From: Bdellovibrio bacteriovorus str. Tiberius
GTDB taxonomy: Bacteria > Bdellovibrionota > Bdellovibrionia > Bdellovibrionales > Bdellovibrionaceae
Direction of reading: 5' to 3'
Assembly (NCBI RefSeq): GCF_000317895.1
Contig: NC_019567.1
Coordinates: 806,001-870,000, forward strand
DNA: 64,000 nucleotides
The position numbers were made by a program, and so were the translations under genes. Below the pieces are notes generated by a model. That model saw only the letters and a program-made list of their open reading frames with translations, was not told the origin of the DNA and ran no database searches. Positions 38,114 through 49,727 of this stretch are shown here, piece after piece (within the stretch, counting starts at the first letter, position 1; each line of letters begins with the position of its first letter).

Positions 38114-38164
38114 AGTTCTAATAACTGGAATGCGGTGTAAGTTAGAGTTTTGCTGAACGGTTTT

Positions 38165-38185
38165 CGTTCTTTGACAATTGAATAG
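38165..38185 (+). promoter_or_regulatory. boxA-like antitermination element before 23S
   Basis: CGTTCTTTGACAATTGAATAG resembles the pre-16S copy at 36251-36272 (CTCTTTGAAAACTGAATAG). Paired boxA elements in rRNA leaders recruit Nus antitermination factors. Confidence 0.5.
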
Positions 38186-38223
38186 ATTGATTTAGTTGAT
38201 TTTTAGCGAGGTTAGTTCCATTT

Positions 38224-41164
<2,941 letters not shown>

Positions 41165-41417
41165 AAAACATTCTTCTTAGATTTATCTAACGAAGATTTC
41201 GTCTCAGAGACTTCCTTAATTGGAACGAGAGACTAGCTCTCTGAATAAGTAAGAGAGTGAAATGTGGAACTAACAGCGACTCGCTAAAAATCAATTAAAT
41301 CAATCATTCAGTTGTAATGATAAAAAGAAAGTAACTTCTCCATTTGGATTGGAAGTAAGTTGCAAAGAACGAAAAGGTTAGTGTAAGAAGCTAACCACTT
41401 TGATTAATAAACGCTTT

Positions 41418-41533
41418 GCTGGTGTTTATAGCAGAGGGGCCACACCTGATCCCATTCCGAACTCAGAAGTTAAGTCCTCTTGCGGCGATGGTATTGCATT
41501 GGTGACAATGTGGGAGAGTAGCACGACGCCAGC
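41418..41533 (+). rRNA. rrf: 5S ribosomal RNA
   Basis: About 116 nt; the ends GCTGGTG and CGCCAGC pair, with CACACCTGATCCCATTCCGA, the conserved 5S core. The 253 nt between 23S and 5S hold no gene. Confidence 0.95.
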
Positions 41534-41546
41534 TCTATTTTACTTG

Positions 41547-41579
41547 AACCCGGGTTACGAAAGTAATCCGGGTTTTTTT
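41547..41579 (+). terminator. rRNA operon terminator
   Basis: The 12-bp stem AACCCGGGTTAC / GTAATCCGGGTT with a GAAA loop and a T-tract. Confidence 0.92.
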
Positions 41580-41661
41580 ATGCCCGAAATCTGACGATAG
41601 GCTAAAAGGTACCTGCTTACTTTTTCCGAAGCGATGCGTAGATAATGGATTTTGATATAAG

Positions 41662-41690
41662 AAAAGCCCGGTCAATGCCGGGCTTTTTTC
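41662..41690. terminator. Second terminator, usable by the minus-strand hydrolase
   Basis: The stem AAAAGCCCGG / CCGGGCTTTT with a TCAATG loop; T-run on the plus side and an A-run giving a short T-tract on the minus side. It lies 70 nt from the end of the minus-strand gene. Confidence 0.75.
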
Positions 41691-41758
41691 GTTTGTAGAT
41701 TCTGTTTCTAACAGATCTTTTTTTAAATGAATTGTTGGTTCTGTAGATCTGAGTTTCT

Positions 41759-42772
41759 TTAAAGGTGCTTTTTCATCGCTTGCCAGAAGGTTTCGTAGTC
41801 TTCGATGAAGGGCATGTGCCCCAGGCCTTTGAGTTCTTCCAGTTTTGATTTTGGAATCAGGCGGGCGGCTTGTCTTCCTAGTGCTGGATAGTTACCCATC
41901 TTCTTCTTATTCTCTTCAGGGGCCCAGGCTTTACCGATGGCTGTTCGGTCTCTTTGTCCGATAATCAGTACAGTCGGTGCTTTGATGTTTTTGAATTCAT
42001 AAATCACAGGCTGGGTGAATGCCATGTCGGAAGTCAGAGCGGCATTCCAGGCAATCACTGAATAGTCAGGGCCCAGGATCCAGCCGGTTGGAATTTCCAG
42101 CCACTTATCATATTCCGATTTCCATTTTCCATCGTAGTAACTGTCCAATTGGTATTGTTTAATCTTTTCCGGAGAGCTTGCCAGTTCTCCGCGGAAACCA
42201 TCTTCGACGGGACGGTAAGAAGTCATTGTTTTCCAGTCTTCAAGACCGATCGGATTCACCAGGAATAGCTGAGTCACTGAATCTGGGAACATCAAACTCA
42301 TACGGCTGGCGACCATTCCGCCCATTGAGTGACCCAAAAGTTTGTATTTTTCTACATTCAAAGCCTTTAAAAGATTCTGGGTGTTTTGTCCCAGAGCGTG
42401 GAAGCTATATTGATAGTAAGCGGGTTTTGTCGACTTACCGAATCCGATTTGATCCGGCACAATCACCCGGAAGCCTTCGGCCGTCAGGGAGTTAATCAAA
42501 GTTTGAAAGTAGGCACCAGGAAAGTTCTTTCCGTGCAGCAGAACGATGGCGCCTTTGTTACTTTCCTTGGTGGGGGCGATATCCATGTACGCCATTTTCA
42601 GATCCTGGCCTTGGGATTTGAAATTATGGAAGTGCACCGGGAAAGGATATTGATAGGTCGACAGTACTGAATCGAAGCCTTTGGCTGTTTTGGTTTCGGC
42701 AGTTGGTTTTGTGCTGGTACTTGCGCAGGCCGTGGTTATCAGCAGGGCTGCGACTAGCAGGGTGTTTTTCAT
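41759..42772 (-). CDS. Secreted alpha/beta hydrolase lipoprotein
   Basis: The 337-residue product has a lipobox (ITTAC, Cys at about residue 17), then an alpha/beta hydrolase domain: oxyanion HGKNFPGAYF, nucleophile elbow GHSMGGMVAS, acid GQRDRTAIG and histidine LGHMPFIED. All catalytic residues are present, so it should be active on esters or amides; the substrate is unknown. It lies behind the minus-strand gene ending at 42936, with a strong inverted repeat between. Confidence 0.88.
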   Translation of the reverse strand: MKNTLLVAALLITTACASTSTKPTAETKTAKGFDSVLSTYQYPFPVHFHNFKSQGQDLKMAYMDIAPTKESNKGAIVLLHGKNFPGAYFQTLINSLTAEGFRVIVPDQIGFGKSTKPAYYQYSFHALGQNTQNLLKALNVEKYKLLGHSMGGMVASRMSLMFPDSVTQLFLVNPIGLEDWKTMTSYRPVEDGFRGELASSPEKIKQYQLDSYYDGKWKSEYDKWLEIPTGWILGPDYSVIAWNAALTSDMAFTQPVIYEFKNIKAPTVLIIGQRDRTAIGKAWAPEENKKKMGNYPALGRQAARLIPKSKLEELKGLGHMPFIEDYETFWQAMKKHL

Positions 42773-42871
42773 GTTGATCTCCTTTGCTGTTGGTCTCGAA
42801 GTTGCGACGACAAGCTGGGAGTTGCCTTTTTTATTCGAGGCCGAAGTTAAAAAAATCAGAGCAGTGGATCT

Positions 42872-42908
42872 AATACTGCCTGAGTTCTTTAGACGGTCAG
42901 GCAGTATT
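42872..42908. repeat. 12-bp perfect inverted repeat
   Basis: AATACTGCCTGA (42872-42883) and TCAGGCAGTATT (42897-42908) with a 13-nt loop, between two minus-strand genes. It has no immediate T-run; on the minus strand a run of Ts follows about 15 nt later. Terminator or protein-binding site are both possible. Confidence 0.6.
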
Positions 42909-42935
42909 TCGGTTCATTTGTCGGAAAACTATTTT

Positions 42936-43559
42936 CTATTGTTTTGGTGGATTCGCCGGCTGAGCGCCGGGAGTTGACTGCTGAACCGCTGGTTGCTGCT
43001 GAGGAGTTGCACTGCTCTCTGGCGGGGCATTTGGCGCAGGTGGAGCTGTGGGTTTTGCCGAAGCATCCGCTTTTGCTGGCTCTTCGGTTTGTGGTGGAGT
43101 TACACGATTCAGATCATTCATTGTGTAAGTACGGCCGATTTCGAAGATTTTATTCTTGGATTTGATATCGAACAGACTTGCCTGAATGATGATGCCGGGA
43201 TTTTCATCGTCTGGAAGATCCATGATCTCAAGTTCCAGATAATTGGCCCCCTCTTTGACCCTTTGAATATTCGGACGTTCTTTGCCCAGGATTGTTTTTG
43301 CCAAAACTGAATTCATGCGCAGTTCTACGGTGGCGATATTGGACCATTCTGCAGGCAGCTCGCCGTTGACGGCCAGATTTTGGAAATCGTCATTGATCAT
43401 TTTGGATAGTTGCTGTGCCGGAGTCAGTTGAATGCAGGCTTCGGTTTGTTTGCCGTTGCTCTTTTTTGTGGTGCTAAGTCCCAGGTCATCTTTCAGGACA
43501 ATATATCCAATCGTAAAAGCGGCCAGGATGATGAAGGTGCCCAATAATTTTGTGATCAT
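42936..43559 (-). CDS. Membrane-anchored protein with Pro/Ala-rich tail, unknown
   Basis: The 207-residue product starts MITKLLGTFIILAAFTIGYI, one signal-anchor helix, then a beta-rich domain (VELRMNSVLAKTILG, ELEIMDLPDDENPGIIIQ) and a tail rich in Pro, Ala and Gln from about residue 150. ATG 43559 is used; an in-frame extension upstream lacks a better start. The family was not recognised. It may lie at the cell surface or span the periplasm. The hydrolase gene follows 163 nt later on the same strand. Confidence 0.65.
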   Translation of the reverse strand: MITKLLGTFIILAAFTIGYIVLKDDLGLSTTKKSNGKQTEACIQLTPAQQLSKMINDDFQNLAVNGELPAEWSNIATVELRMNSVLAKTILGKERPNIQRVKEGANYLELEIMDLPDDENPGIIIQASLFDIKSKNKIFEIGRTYTMNDLNRVTPPQTEEPAKADASAKPTAPPAPNAPPESSATPQQQPAVQQSTPGAQPANPPKQ

Positions 43560-43798
43560 GCAGATGCTCCCAATGATGTGCAGCTTTGGCCGGCAAGAGC
43601 CAGCCCTTCTATTATTGGAAAGATTGAACCCAGCCTCAAAGGCTTTCGGCCCGAGGACCAAAATCGCTCCTTCGGCCTAGGTGGTGGGAAGTTTATAAGC
43701 CTCTGAAATTGCAGACAAAAAAGTGTCTTTCGGGGGCTCCTGTCCAAGAGATCGACAGGGGCGAGGGTGCCAAGGGGTCAAAATGAAACAGTAAAAAG

Positions 43799-43812
43799 TC
43801 TGTAATTACAGA
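43799..43812. promoter_or_regulatory. Perfect palindrome TCTGTAATTACAGA, operator candidate
   Basis: A 14-bp palindrome in the 319-nt gap between the divergent genes at 43559 and 43879, which otherwise holds no gene. It may bind a dimeric regulator for one or both. Confidence 0.4.
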
Positions 43813-43878
43813 TATTTGTAAAAAACACCCGGTTTTGGCACTGACCTTGGATGTATGGAGGTTGAGAGAGGTGTGTCT

Positions 43879-45009
43879 ATGAAAACACTTACCAGAATGG
43901 CTGCCATTTCCTTCTTTGTAGGGCTTTACGTGGGATGTTCCCCGGTGAAGTTCTCTTTGGACGACAGCAAATGTAAAGACTCAGGCTGTGTGGTCGAGAA
44001 CGGCAAATACGCATTCAATTACTCCCAGACTGCGGGCCGCGGTAAGGTCGACATCCTTATAGTAAATGACAACTCTGCCTCCATGTCATTTGAACAGGCA
44101 AGGCTGGCGCCGCGATTCCAAAACTTTATTGCTGATCTGGACAATCAACAAATCGACTATCGTATCGCGATGACAACCACCGATGTGGCAAGATCCGATG
44201 CTGGCAGCCTGGTTTCTTTCGGCGGCAATCCTTATATCACCCGCAATCACAGCAATCGCATGAGTTTGTTCAACAGTACAATTCAAAGACCTGAAACCCT
44301 GGCTTGTGAGAAGTTCATTGCCAACTGGATCCGCAACAACGGCGGGAACCTGGCTTCTATTGAGTCCTCGGCTTATTCCCAGGCTTATGCTCAGAACTGT
44401 CCATCCGGCGATGAGCGTGGTGTTTACGCTGCAAATCTGGTTGTTAAAAACAATCCGTCCAGCTTCATTCGCAGCGATGCTCACTTGGCAGTGATCTTCC
44501 TGGCGGACGAGGATGAAAGATCCGGTCTGTATGGTAACGGTGGTTATGTTCTGGATCAGATGGATCAGCCAAACTACCTGATCAACAACGTAAAAAGCAG
44601 CTTGGGCGCTGACAAGTTCAATTCCTTAAGTGTGCATGCGATCGTGGTGAAAGATAACAACTGTCTTGCCCAGCAAAACGGTCAGACTTTGGACAACTAT
44701 TCTCCGACAACGGGTTTGGTGACAGGCAGTATCGGGAATGTGTATCTGTCCTTCACGAACAATGGTTGGGGTATGGCTGCAGACATCTGCTCCAACGACT
44801 ATACCTCCCAGCTGGGTCAGATCCGTTCCAAGATCACGGACCGTATCAAGGACATCATGTTGAATTGTTCCAGCCCTCAGGATCTGATTGTGACTGTGTC
44901 GGGTTCTCCAGTGGGTTACAGCCTGGTTGGTAAGACTTTGAAGTTCAACCAGTACCTGTCCCCAGGCACAAGTGTGAGCCTGTCTTACAAGTGTGATTCT
45001 TTGAACTAA
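43879..45009 (+). CDS. VWA-domain lipoprotein
   Basis: The 376-residue product has a lipobox (YVGC, Cys at about residue 19) and a von Willebrand A-like domain with the metal-site motif DNSASMS (about residue 63), followed by alternating strands and helices (VIFLADEDERSG). The C-terminal part is beta-rich and cysteine-containing. Start ATG 43879 follows GAGAGAGG. Surface VWA lipoproteins bind proteins or act in adhesion; the partner is unknown. Confidence 0.82.
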   Translation: MKTLTRMAAISFFVGLYVGCSPVKFSLDDSKCKDSGCVVENGKYAFNYSQTAGRGKVDILIVNDNSASMSFEQARLAPRFQNFIADLDNQQIDYRIAMTTTDVARSDAGSLVSFGGNPYITRNHSNRMSLFNSTIQRPETLACEKFIANWIRNNGGNLASIESSAYSQAYAQNCPSGDERGVYAANLVVKNNPSSFIRSDAHLAVIFLADEDERSGLYGNGGYVLDQMDQPNYLINNVKSSLGADKFNSLSVHAIVVKDNNCLAQQNGQTLDNYSPTTGLVTGSIGNVYLSFTNNGWGMAADICSNDYTSQLGQIRSKITDRIKDIMLNCSSPQDLIVTVSGSPVGYSLVGKTLKFNQYLSPGTSVSLSYKCDSLN

Positions 45010-45033
45010 CAATAAATTGCAGAGCGTTTTGGT

Positions 45034-45064
45034 AAAGGCAAAGCTTCACGGCTTTGCCTTTTTT
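45034..45064 (+). terminator. Rho-independent terminator after the VWA gene
   Basis: The stem AAAGGCAAAGC / GCTTTGCCTTT with a TTCACG loop and T-tract. Confidence 0.9.
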
Positions 45065-45256
45065 ATTTTCAGGATCATGGATCTTTCCTTCGAGGGGTGT
45101 CCTTTCGCTGGTTCGGGTGGCTTCAGTTACAAAAGCATTCTTCTCAAAGCGAGACGGGAAGTTTGGTTTTTTGACTAACTTTTTGCCACTACGAATGGGG
45201 GATGTTTCATCGCGGAATAAAACTTTTTTGATAATAAAAATAGCCGTCAGATGTCC

Positions 45257-45283
45257 TTTAGTCCTGCATTACACATCCGATAA
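45257..45283 (+). promoter_or_regulatory. Sigma-28-like promoter abutting the start codon
   Basis: TTTAGTCC (45257-45264), then CCGATAA (45277-45283). The spacing from the first box to CCGATAA (16 nt after TTTA) fits sigma-28. The ATG follows 7 nt later with no Shine-Dalgarno between, so the mRNA may be leaderless. Confidence 0.5.
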
Positions 45284-45290
45284 TTTACCC

Positions 45291-45974
45291 ATGGGCATGT
45301 TAGACAGATACAAAAAAAAGGGCGGCTTCTTTCAACTTCTTCAGCTGTTGGAAACATCACCTGCAGCGAAGCGTGAACAGTTCCTGGGTTTGATCGGTGG
45401 CGAAAGCCCGGCTTGGGAAGAAGCACTTCGTAAACGCATCCTGACCATCACACGCGTGTACAGCTGGGACGGGCAGTATCTGGTGGAGATCTTCTCCCGC
45501 GTGCAGCCGTTGACGCTGGCAAATGCTCTGCATGGCAATCCACAAGAGCAGGTGGATCAGTTGCTGGCCTGCCTGCCGCCGATTTCCAAAAGAAAAATCA
45601 CTGACATGATGGCCGAGTCTGCGCCGACGGCAGCAGAGAAGTCGACATGTATTTCCAAGATGCTTTCAGAGGTTCGTGGGTTTGTTTCTCAGGGTATTAT
45701 CCGTCTGGAAAAGGTGGATCCTGAACTGCACATCCCAGAGAACATCGAAGAGATGCTGAGTGTGAATGCCTTCGCGACACCGACATTTGATTCTGAGCCG
45801 GTGGCGAAAAAGGATTCCAAACCCAATATCGTGGGGGATTCGGATCCGGCATCCCAGCAGGAAAATGAGTTCTTGAAGCGCAAGGTGAATCAGCTGGCTT
45901 CCGAAGTGAATGCTTTGAAGCATGAGAACTCGGTGCTTAAGGATAAGTTGTCGCAGATTAAAAAGATCGCCTAG
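45291..45974 (+). CDS. FliG C-terminal-domain-like protein with coiled-coil tail
   Basis: The 227-residue product starts at ATG 45291 (or 45297). Residues about 10-60 resemble a FliG middle-domain helix set, and about 60-145 a FliG C-terminal domain (YLVEIFSRVQPLTLANALHG, LPPISKRKITDMM, SEVRGFVSQGII). A linker follows, and a leucine-zipper coiled coil ends the protein (NQLASEVNALKHENSVL). It lacks the FliG N domain and the characteristic charged C-terminal edge is altered. It may modulate flagellar switching or be a related rotor adaptor. No flagellar genes are adjacent. Confidence 0.6.
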   Translation: MGMLDRYKKKGGFFQLLQLLETSPAAKREQFLGLIGGESPAWEEALRKRILTITRVYSWDGQYLVEIFSRVQPLTLANALHGNPQEQVDQLLACLPPISKRKITDMMAESAPTAAEKSTCISKMLSEVRGFVSQGIIRLEKVDPELHIPENIEEMLSVNAFATPTFDSEPVAKKDSKPNIVGDSDPASQQENEFLKRKVNQLASEVNALKHENSVLKDKLSQIKKIA

Positions 45975-46000
45975 GTCACTGCATAGATTCGAACTCGTCG

Positions 46001-46032
46001 AACCCCATCTTTTTAGGTGGGGTTTTTCTTTT
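46001..46032 (+). terminator. Terminator after the FliG-like gene
   Basis: The stem AACCCCA / TGGGGTT with a 10-nt loop and a long T-rich tract. Confidence 0.82.
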
Positions 46033-46076
46033 TGGGAATAGATGAAAAGGTTGGATCAATCTCTTCCTCTAATTTG

Positions 46077-46123
<47 letters not shown>

Positions 46124-46268
46124 CTATTCTTCTTCTCATCATTTCATTTTGAAACAGTTTGCGTTTGAATTTTGAAAACCATGTTGGTGTTTTCATGGAA
46201 ACTCGTGGTCGTCCTTGGTCTGGATTTCCCGTTATTTTGTCGAGGGTTTAGACAATCTGAGTTTTCTC

Positions 46269-46296
46269 TAAACTCGCTAAAAACCGCCCCCGATAA
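46269..46296 (+). promoter_or_regulatory. Sigma-28-like promoter before the secreted hydrolase
   Basis: TAAA (46269-46272), 17 bp, CCGATAA (46290-46296); consensus is TAAA-N15-GCCGATAA, one base shorter. It leaves a 27-nt leader with GTGAGG. Confidence 0.5.
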
Positions 46297-46323
46297 GCCT
46301 TTCGAAGTACGTGAGGTAGTAAA

Positions 46324-48060
46324 ATGTCGCTGCAGATTTTCAGCATGTTTGTTGGGATTGGTATTGCATCATCTTTGACTTTGTCAGCTCAGGCCCAGTC
46401 TTTGGCCGATGCGCCAAAGGTCGATCTGGAAACACAATTTTATCAGGAATTGGCGAAAGAGGCCGGTGCGGATGTGCCGCAGACAAAAGGAATCTTTGAA
46501 GAGGTTCCCGATGGACTGAGCACCAAAGAAATCACTCCTGCCTGTGATCCGCGTCGTTTCGAAGACAGCATTATTGGCAAGAAGCTCAGCACGGCCCAGT
46601 ACTACAATGTGGCACGCGCTTACTTCGCTAAATGTTCAGGCGAACTGACGCAGAAGTCCTGGACAGGCCTGCTGGGACTTTTGAAGTTCTCCAAATTCCA
46701 GTATCCATTCTTTTCCCACCCTCAGGTGAAAGAGTTCATGGTTAAACTTCCTGATGGCACTCGTGTCCCGGGGGTTTTGGCCTTGAAGCAGGATGCACGT
46801 CCTCGTCCCCTGGTGATTGTGAAGTGCGGGGTGTTCTGCTCGGCTTCGCAGTCGGCTTCGATGAAAAGCTATCTTATGCATTTGTTTGATCAGTCTCCGT
46901 TCAACGTTTTGCTTTTGGCGAATCAGACGGGCATGGATTACATCTATTATAACAAGCGCGTGACCCTGGGCGGTTGGTCTGAAGGTTACGAAGCTATTGA
47001 AGTCGGCAAATGGATGATGGAAAAGTGGGAACACAAGGACCGTATCTCCAGCTTGCATTTGATGGGTATCAGTCTTGGAGGCAATGCCGCTGTTATGGGG
47101 GCTGCTTTCAATGACAAGTATCTTTTGCCCAATGGTCGTAAGGTTTATAACTCTGTGACGGCAATTTGCCCGGTAATCAGTCTTCGTCCGACGTTGGATC
47201 ATTTGTACGGCACGCAAGTGGTGGGCCGTGCGTTTGCGAAAATGACCAAAGAGCATTTTAAAGAAGCTCGTAACTATGTTGCCGACGTACCGGATCTGAT
47301 CACTGACAATCACATTCCTTCCAACCGTAAGGACATGGCAGATTATATTGGTTCATTGGCTTCCACATCTTTACAGCGTCGTGGAATTGCCAGTACGACA
47401 CCAGCATTCTTTAAAAGTAACAACTTCTGGAACTTGAAAGAGGAAGTCAAAACGCCTCTGATGGTGTGGGCTTCCAAAGATGACTCTGTTGTGAACAACC
47501 GCATCAATGCGGAAGTGATGGAGCATGATGATCTGTATGAAAAGTCCGCCAATGTCGGGGTGCTGAATCTGAAATACGGCAACCATTGTGGCTTCTCTTC
47601 TTCCTATGGGGCCCAGGCTTCCGCAGCGGTTTTGCGCACGTTTGTTCTGACTCACAGTCCGGAGTTTGTGGACACATACAACACCAAGCAAGAGATGCCT
47701 TGGACCTTTGGATTCAAGAAGCTGGGCTCGCAGTTTGAACATATCGGGCAGAGTTGGCATTTCTATTCTAACTCCAATCAGGCGAAAGTGGTCTTCCGTT
47801 TATTCAATTGGAATGGGGGGAGCGAGTGTGCTGACAAGGGCCCATGGTCCGGCAGTGGCACTTGCACGAGCACTCGTGAGTTCTGGGTGCCAATTTCATC
47901 TTTGAGCAAATTGGGTGCTCGCGTGCCTCGCACCGATGCCGAAGCGCAAGCCCTGACCCGCGAATTCAACACGAAAGTGGAATTCCGTATCAAAGGTCAC
48001 CCACTGAATGGTACATATAGCAGTGATTTCTATATGACATGGCGGAGCCACTTTGAATAA
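46324..48060 (+). CDS. Secreted alpha/beta hydrolase
   Basis: The 578-residue product has a Sec signal (ending near SAQA) and, after a short N-terminal region, an alpha/beta hydrolase domain (about residues 130-450): nucleophile GISLGGNAA (about residue 249), acid in SKDDSVV and histidine in GNHCGF. The C-terminal ~130 residues are beta-rich, with WHFYSNSNQAKVVFRLFNW and two cysteines, and may be a binding module. The layout resembles YheT-like hydrolases with an exported location. The substrate is unknown; degradation of prey lipid is a guess. Confidence 0.78.
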   Translation: MSLQIFSMFVGIGIASSLTLSAQAQSLADAPKVDLETQFYQELAKEAGADVPQTKGIFEEVPDGLSTKEITPACDPRRFEDSIIGKKLSTAQYYNVARAYFAKCSGELTQKSWTGLLGLLKFSKFQYPFFSHPQVKEFMVKLPDGTRVPGVLALKQDARPRPLVIVKCGVFCSASQSASMKSYLMHLFDQSPFNVLLLANQTGMDYIYYNKRVTLGGWSEGYEAIEVGKWMMEKWEHKDRISSLHLMGISLGGNAAVMGAAFNDKYLLPNGRKVYNSVTAICPVISLRPTLDHLYGTQVVGRAFAKMTKEHFKEARNYVADVPDLITDNHIPSNRKDMADYIGSLASTSLQRRGIASTTPAFFKSNNFWNLKEEVKTPLMVWASKDDSVVNNRINAEVMEHDDLYEKSANVGVLNLKYGNHCGFSSSYGAQASAAVLRTFVLTHSPEFVDTYNTKQEMPWTFGFKKLGSQFEHIGQSWHFYSNSNQAKVVFRLFNWNGGSECADKGPWSGSGTCTSTREFWVPISSLSKLGARVPRTDAEAQALTREFNTKVEFRIKGHPLNGTYSSDFYMTWRSHFE

Positions 48061-48097
48061 GCGTAGCCACGTTGAATAAACGCAACCATTTCGAGTA

Positions 48098-48718
48098 ATG
48101 AAAAAGAAAAAAATTCTGCTTACCGGGTTTGAACCATTTCTGGGCGAACCCATCAATCCCAGCCAAATCCTTCTTGAAAACATCAAGAGGGATTTGACGT
48201 TTGGTGATCAGGTGCACACGCTGCTGCTGCCGGTGTCTTTTGCAAAAGCCCCACGGCTTGTGGCGGCGGCAATGGCAATGCAAACTTATGACGTTGTTCT
48301 GATGCTGGGACAAGCCGGTGGGCGCAAGAATATCTGTCTTGAGCGCGTGGGGCTGAATTGGAACGAAACCGAAAAACCCGATGAAGATGGCAGCACGCCG
48401 GTGCGGGGAAATATTTCCCCGGAAGCACCCTCGGCACTGTTCACTACGGCCCCTATTGAGCAGTGGATGCAGCTTTTGCAAGAGCATCAGATCCCGGTGG
48501 AGATTTCGCTGAGTGCGGGCGGGTATGTCTGCAACAATGTTTACTTTAAAACTTTGCAGGTCCTGGGCTCTTCACCCGAGATTGTCGCCTGTTTTATTCA
48601 TGTCCCTTATCTTCCGGAGCAGGTTGAGGGTAAAGCGGACCGTCCAGCCTCTATGGAGCTGGAGACCATGTTAAAGGCCGTTAAAACGATTATAGGATCG
48701 ATTTTAGAAAGATCCTGA
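48098..48718 (+). CDS. pcp: Pyroglutamyl-peptidase I (peptidase C15)
   Basis: Removes N-terminal pyroglutamate from peptides. The 206-residue product starts KKILLTGFEPFLGEPINPS, has GQAGGRKNICLERVGLNWNE (catalytic Glu region), SAGGYVCNNVYF (catalytic Cys) and FIHVPYLP (catalytic His), the C15 triad. No signal is seen, so it is cytoplasmic. It starts 37 nt after the secreted hydrolase gene, so it may be co-transcribed and serve peptide catabolism. Confidence 0.93.
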   Translation: MKKKKILLTGFEPFLGEPINPSQILLENIKRDLTFGDQVHTLLLPVSFAKAPRLVAAAMAMQTYDVVLMLGQAGGRKNICLERVGLNWNETEKPDEDGSTPVRGNISPEAPSALFTTAPIEQWMQLLQEHQIPVEISLSAGGYVCNNVYFKTLQVLGSSPEIVACFIHVPYLPEQVEGKADRPASMELETMLKAVKTIIGSILERS

Positions 48719-48795
48719 TCGTTAGGATCCTAGATAATAATTTTTGAACCTGGTGGCAGACGCCGTCGTCTAAAGATTCAAAACAGGAGGAAACC

Positions 48796-49230
48796 ATGAA
48801 GTTTAATCTGGTTTTGGCAGGAGCCCTCGTCGCGACAATGATGTCTACAAATGCCTGGGCTCGTTCAGAGGGCCGCGAACATCATAAGAATGATGAGATC
48901 GCCTTGGAAAGTCACTTCAGTCCCAAGAAAATGAAAGAGCTGAATCTGACCGAGGAACAAAAAGACAAACTCAAGGCCATTCGTGAGGCCGCCAAGGCAG
49001 AAAAGCAAAAGTGCCGCGAGGATATGAGAACGGCCCGCAAAGCCTTCAAAGAGGCCCTGCGTAGCAACGCCTCCAAAGAAGCGGTGACTGCCGCATATCA
49101 AAGCATGCTGGAAAAAAAGCAGCAGTTGTCCAAGACCCGCTTGGATACGTTGCTGTCAGCCCGAGATGTTTTGACGGAAGAACAGCGATCCAAATTATTC
49201 AGCCATGGGTCCAAGGGATCTGAGGAGTAG
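48796..49230 (+). CDS. Periplasmic Spy/CpxP-like protein with LTxxQ-type repeats
   Basis: The 144-residue product has a Sec signal (ending NAWA) and a helical, highly charged body. LNLTEEQKDKLKAIREAAK and VLTEEQRSKLF match the LTxxQ pattern of the Spy/CpxP family of metal or envelope stress chaperones. A strong AGGAGGAAA precedes the ATG. The ECF sigma gene follows 8 nt later, so it is likely a stress-responsive chaperone in the same operon. Confidence 0.8.
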   Translation: MKFNLVLAGALVATMMSTNAWARSEGREHHKNDEIALESHFSPKKMKELNLTEEQKDKLKAIREAAKAEKQKCREDMRTARKAFKEALRSNASKEAVTAAYQSMLEKKQQLSKTRLDTLLSARDVLTEEQRSKLFSHGSKGSEE

Positions 49231-49238
49231 GCGCTTTT

Positions 49239-49727
49239 GTGAGTTTTTCTGACGCCGCTGACTTTGCGAAGTTCTATGAGGCCCATGCACACAAAGTGCG
49301 GGGCCTTCTGTTTCGTTTGGTTGGTGAATCTGCCTTGAGTGATTTGACTCAAGAGTCCTTCATGAAAGCCTGGGAACACCGGGGAAAGTTCCGGGCAGAA
49401 AGTGAAGCGTCGACTTGGCTGTACCGGATTGCCTATAACAGTGCTGTTGATCATCTGCGCAAAGCGGGGCGCAAGGAAGAAGTCAGTCCCGAGCAGGTGG
49501 AAGAAAGTCTGGAAAAGAATCTTTCCAACCGCGAGCTGGTGGATCTGGCTTTGGGCACACTGGATGTGGATATGCGAGCGGTAGTGATTCTTTTTTATCT
49601 GGAGGATCAGTCCCTGAAGGATATTGCTCTGGCCCTGGAGATCCCGGAAGGTACTGTGAAATCCCGTTTGAGTTTGGCTCGTCAGAAGATGAGCGATTTG
49701 CTGGCTAAGAAAGGAGTGAGTCTATGA
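49239..49727 (+). CDS. ECF-type RNA polymerase sigma factor
   Basis: The 162-residue product has region 2 (FYEAHAHKVRGLLFRLVGES, LTQESFMKAWEHRGKFRAES, STWLYRIAYNSAVDHLRK) and region 4 (RAVVILFYLEDQSLKDIALALEIPEGTVKSRLSLAR), the minimal ECF architecture. The start is GTG 49239. It is followed with an ATGA overlap by a small membrane protein likely to be its anti-sigma partner. It presumably responds to envelope stress and may control this operon. Confidence 0.92.
   Translation: MSFSDAADFAKFYEAHAHKVRGLLFRLVGESALSDLTQESFMKAWEHRGKFRAESEASTWLYRIAYNSAVDHLRKAGRKEEVSPEQVEESLEKNLSNRELVDLALGTLDVDMRAVVILFYLEDQSLKDIALALEIPEGTVKSRLSLARQKMSDLLAKKGVSL

Noticed and set aside
41759-42772. Plus-strand frames opposite the hydrolase
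   Set aside because: The minus strand has a lipobox and a full catalytic triad; the plus frames have no features.
46172-46378. Open frame overlapping the start of the secreted hydrolase gene
   Set aside because: TTG start, no ribosome-binding site, and it covers the promoter-like motif; the hydrolase frame explains the region better.
48709-48745. Hairpin at the end of pcp as a terminator
   Set aside because: The stem is only about 6 bp and overlaps the stop codon; too weak to call.
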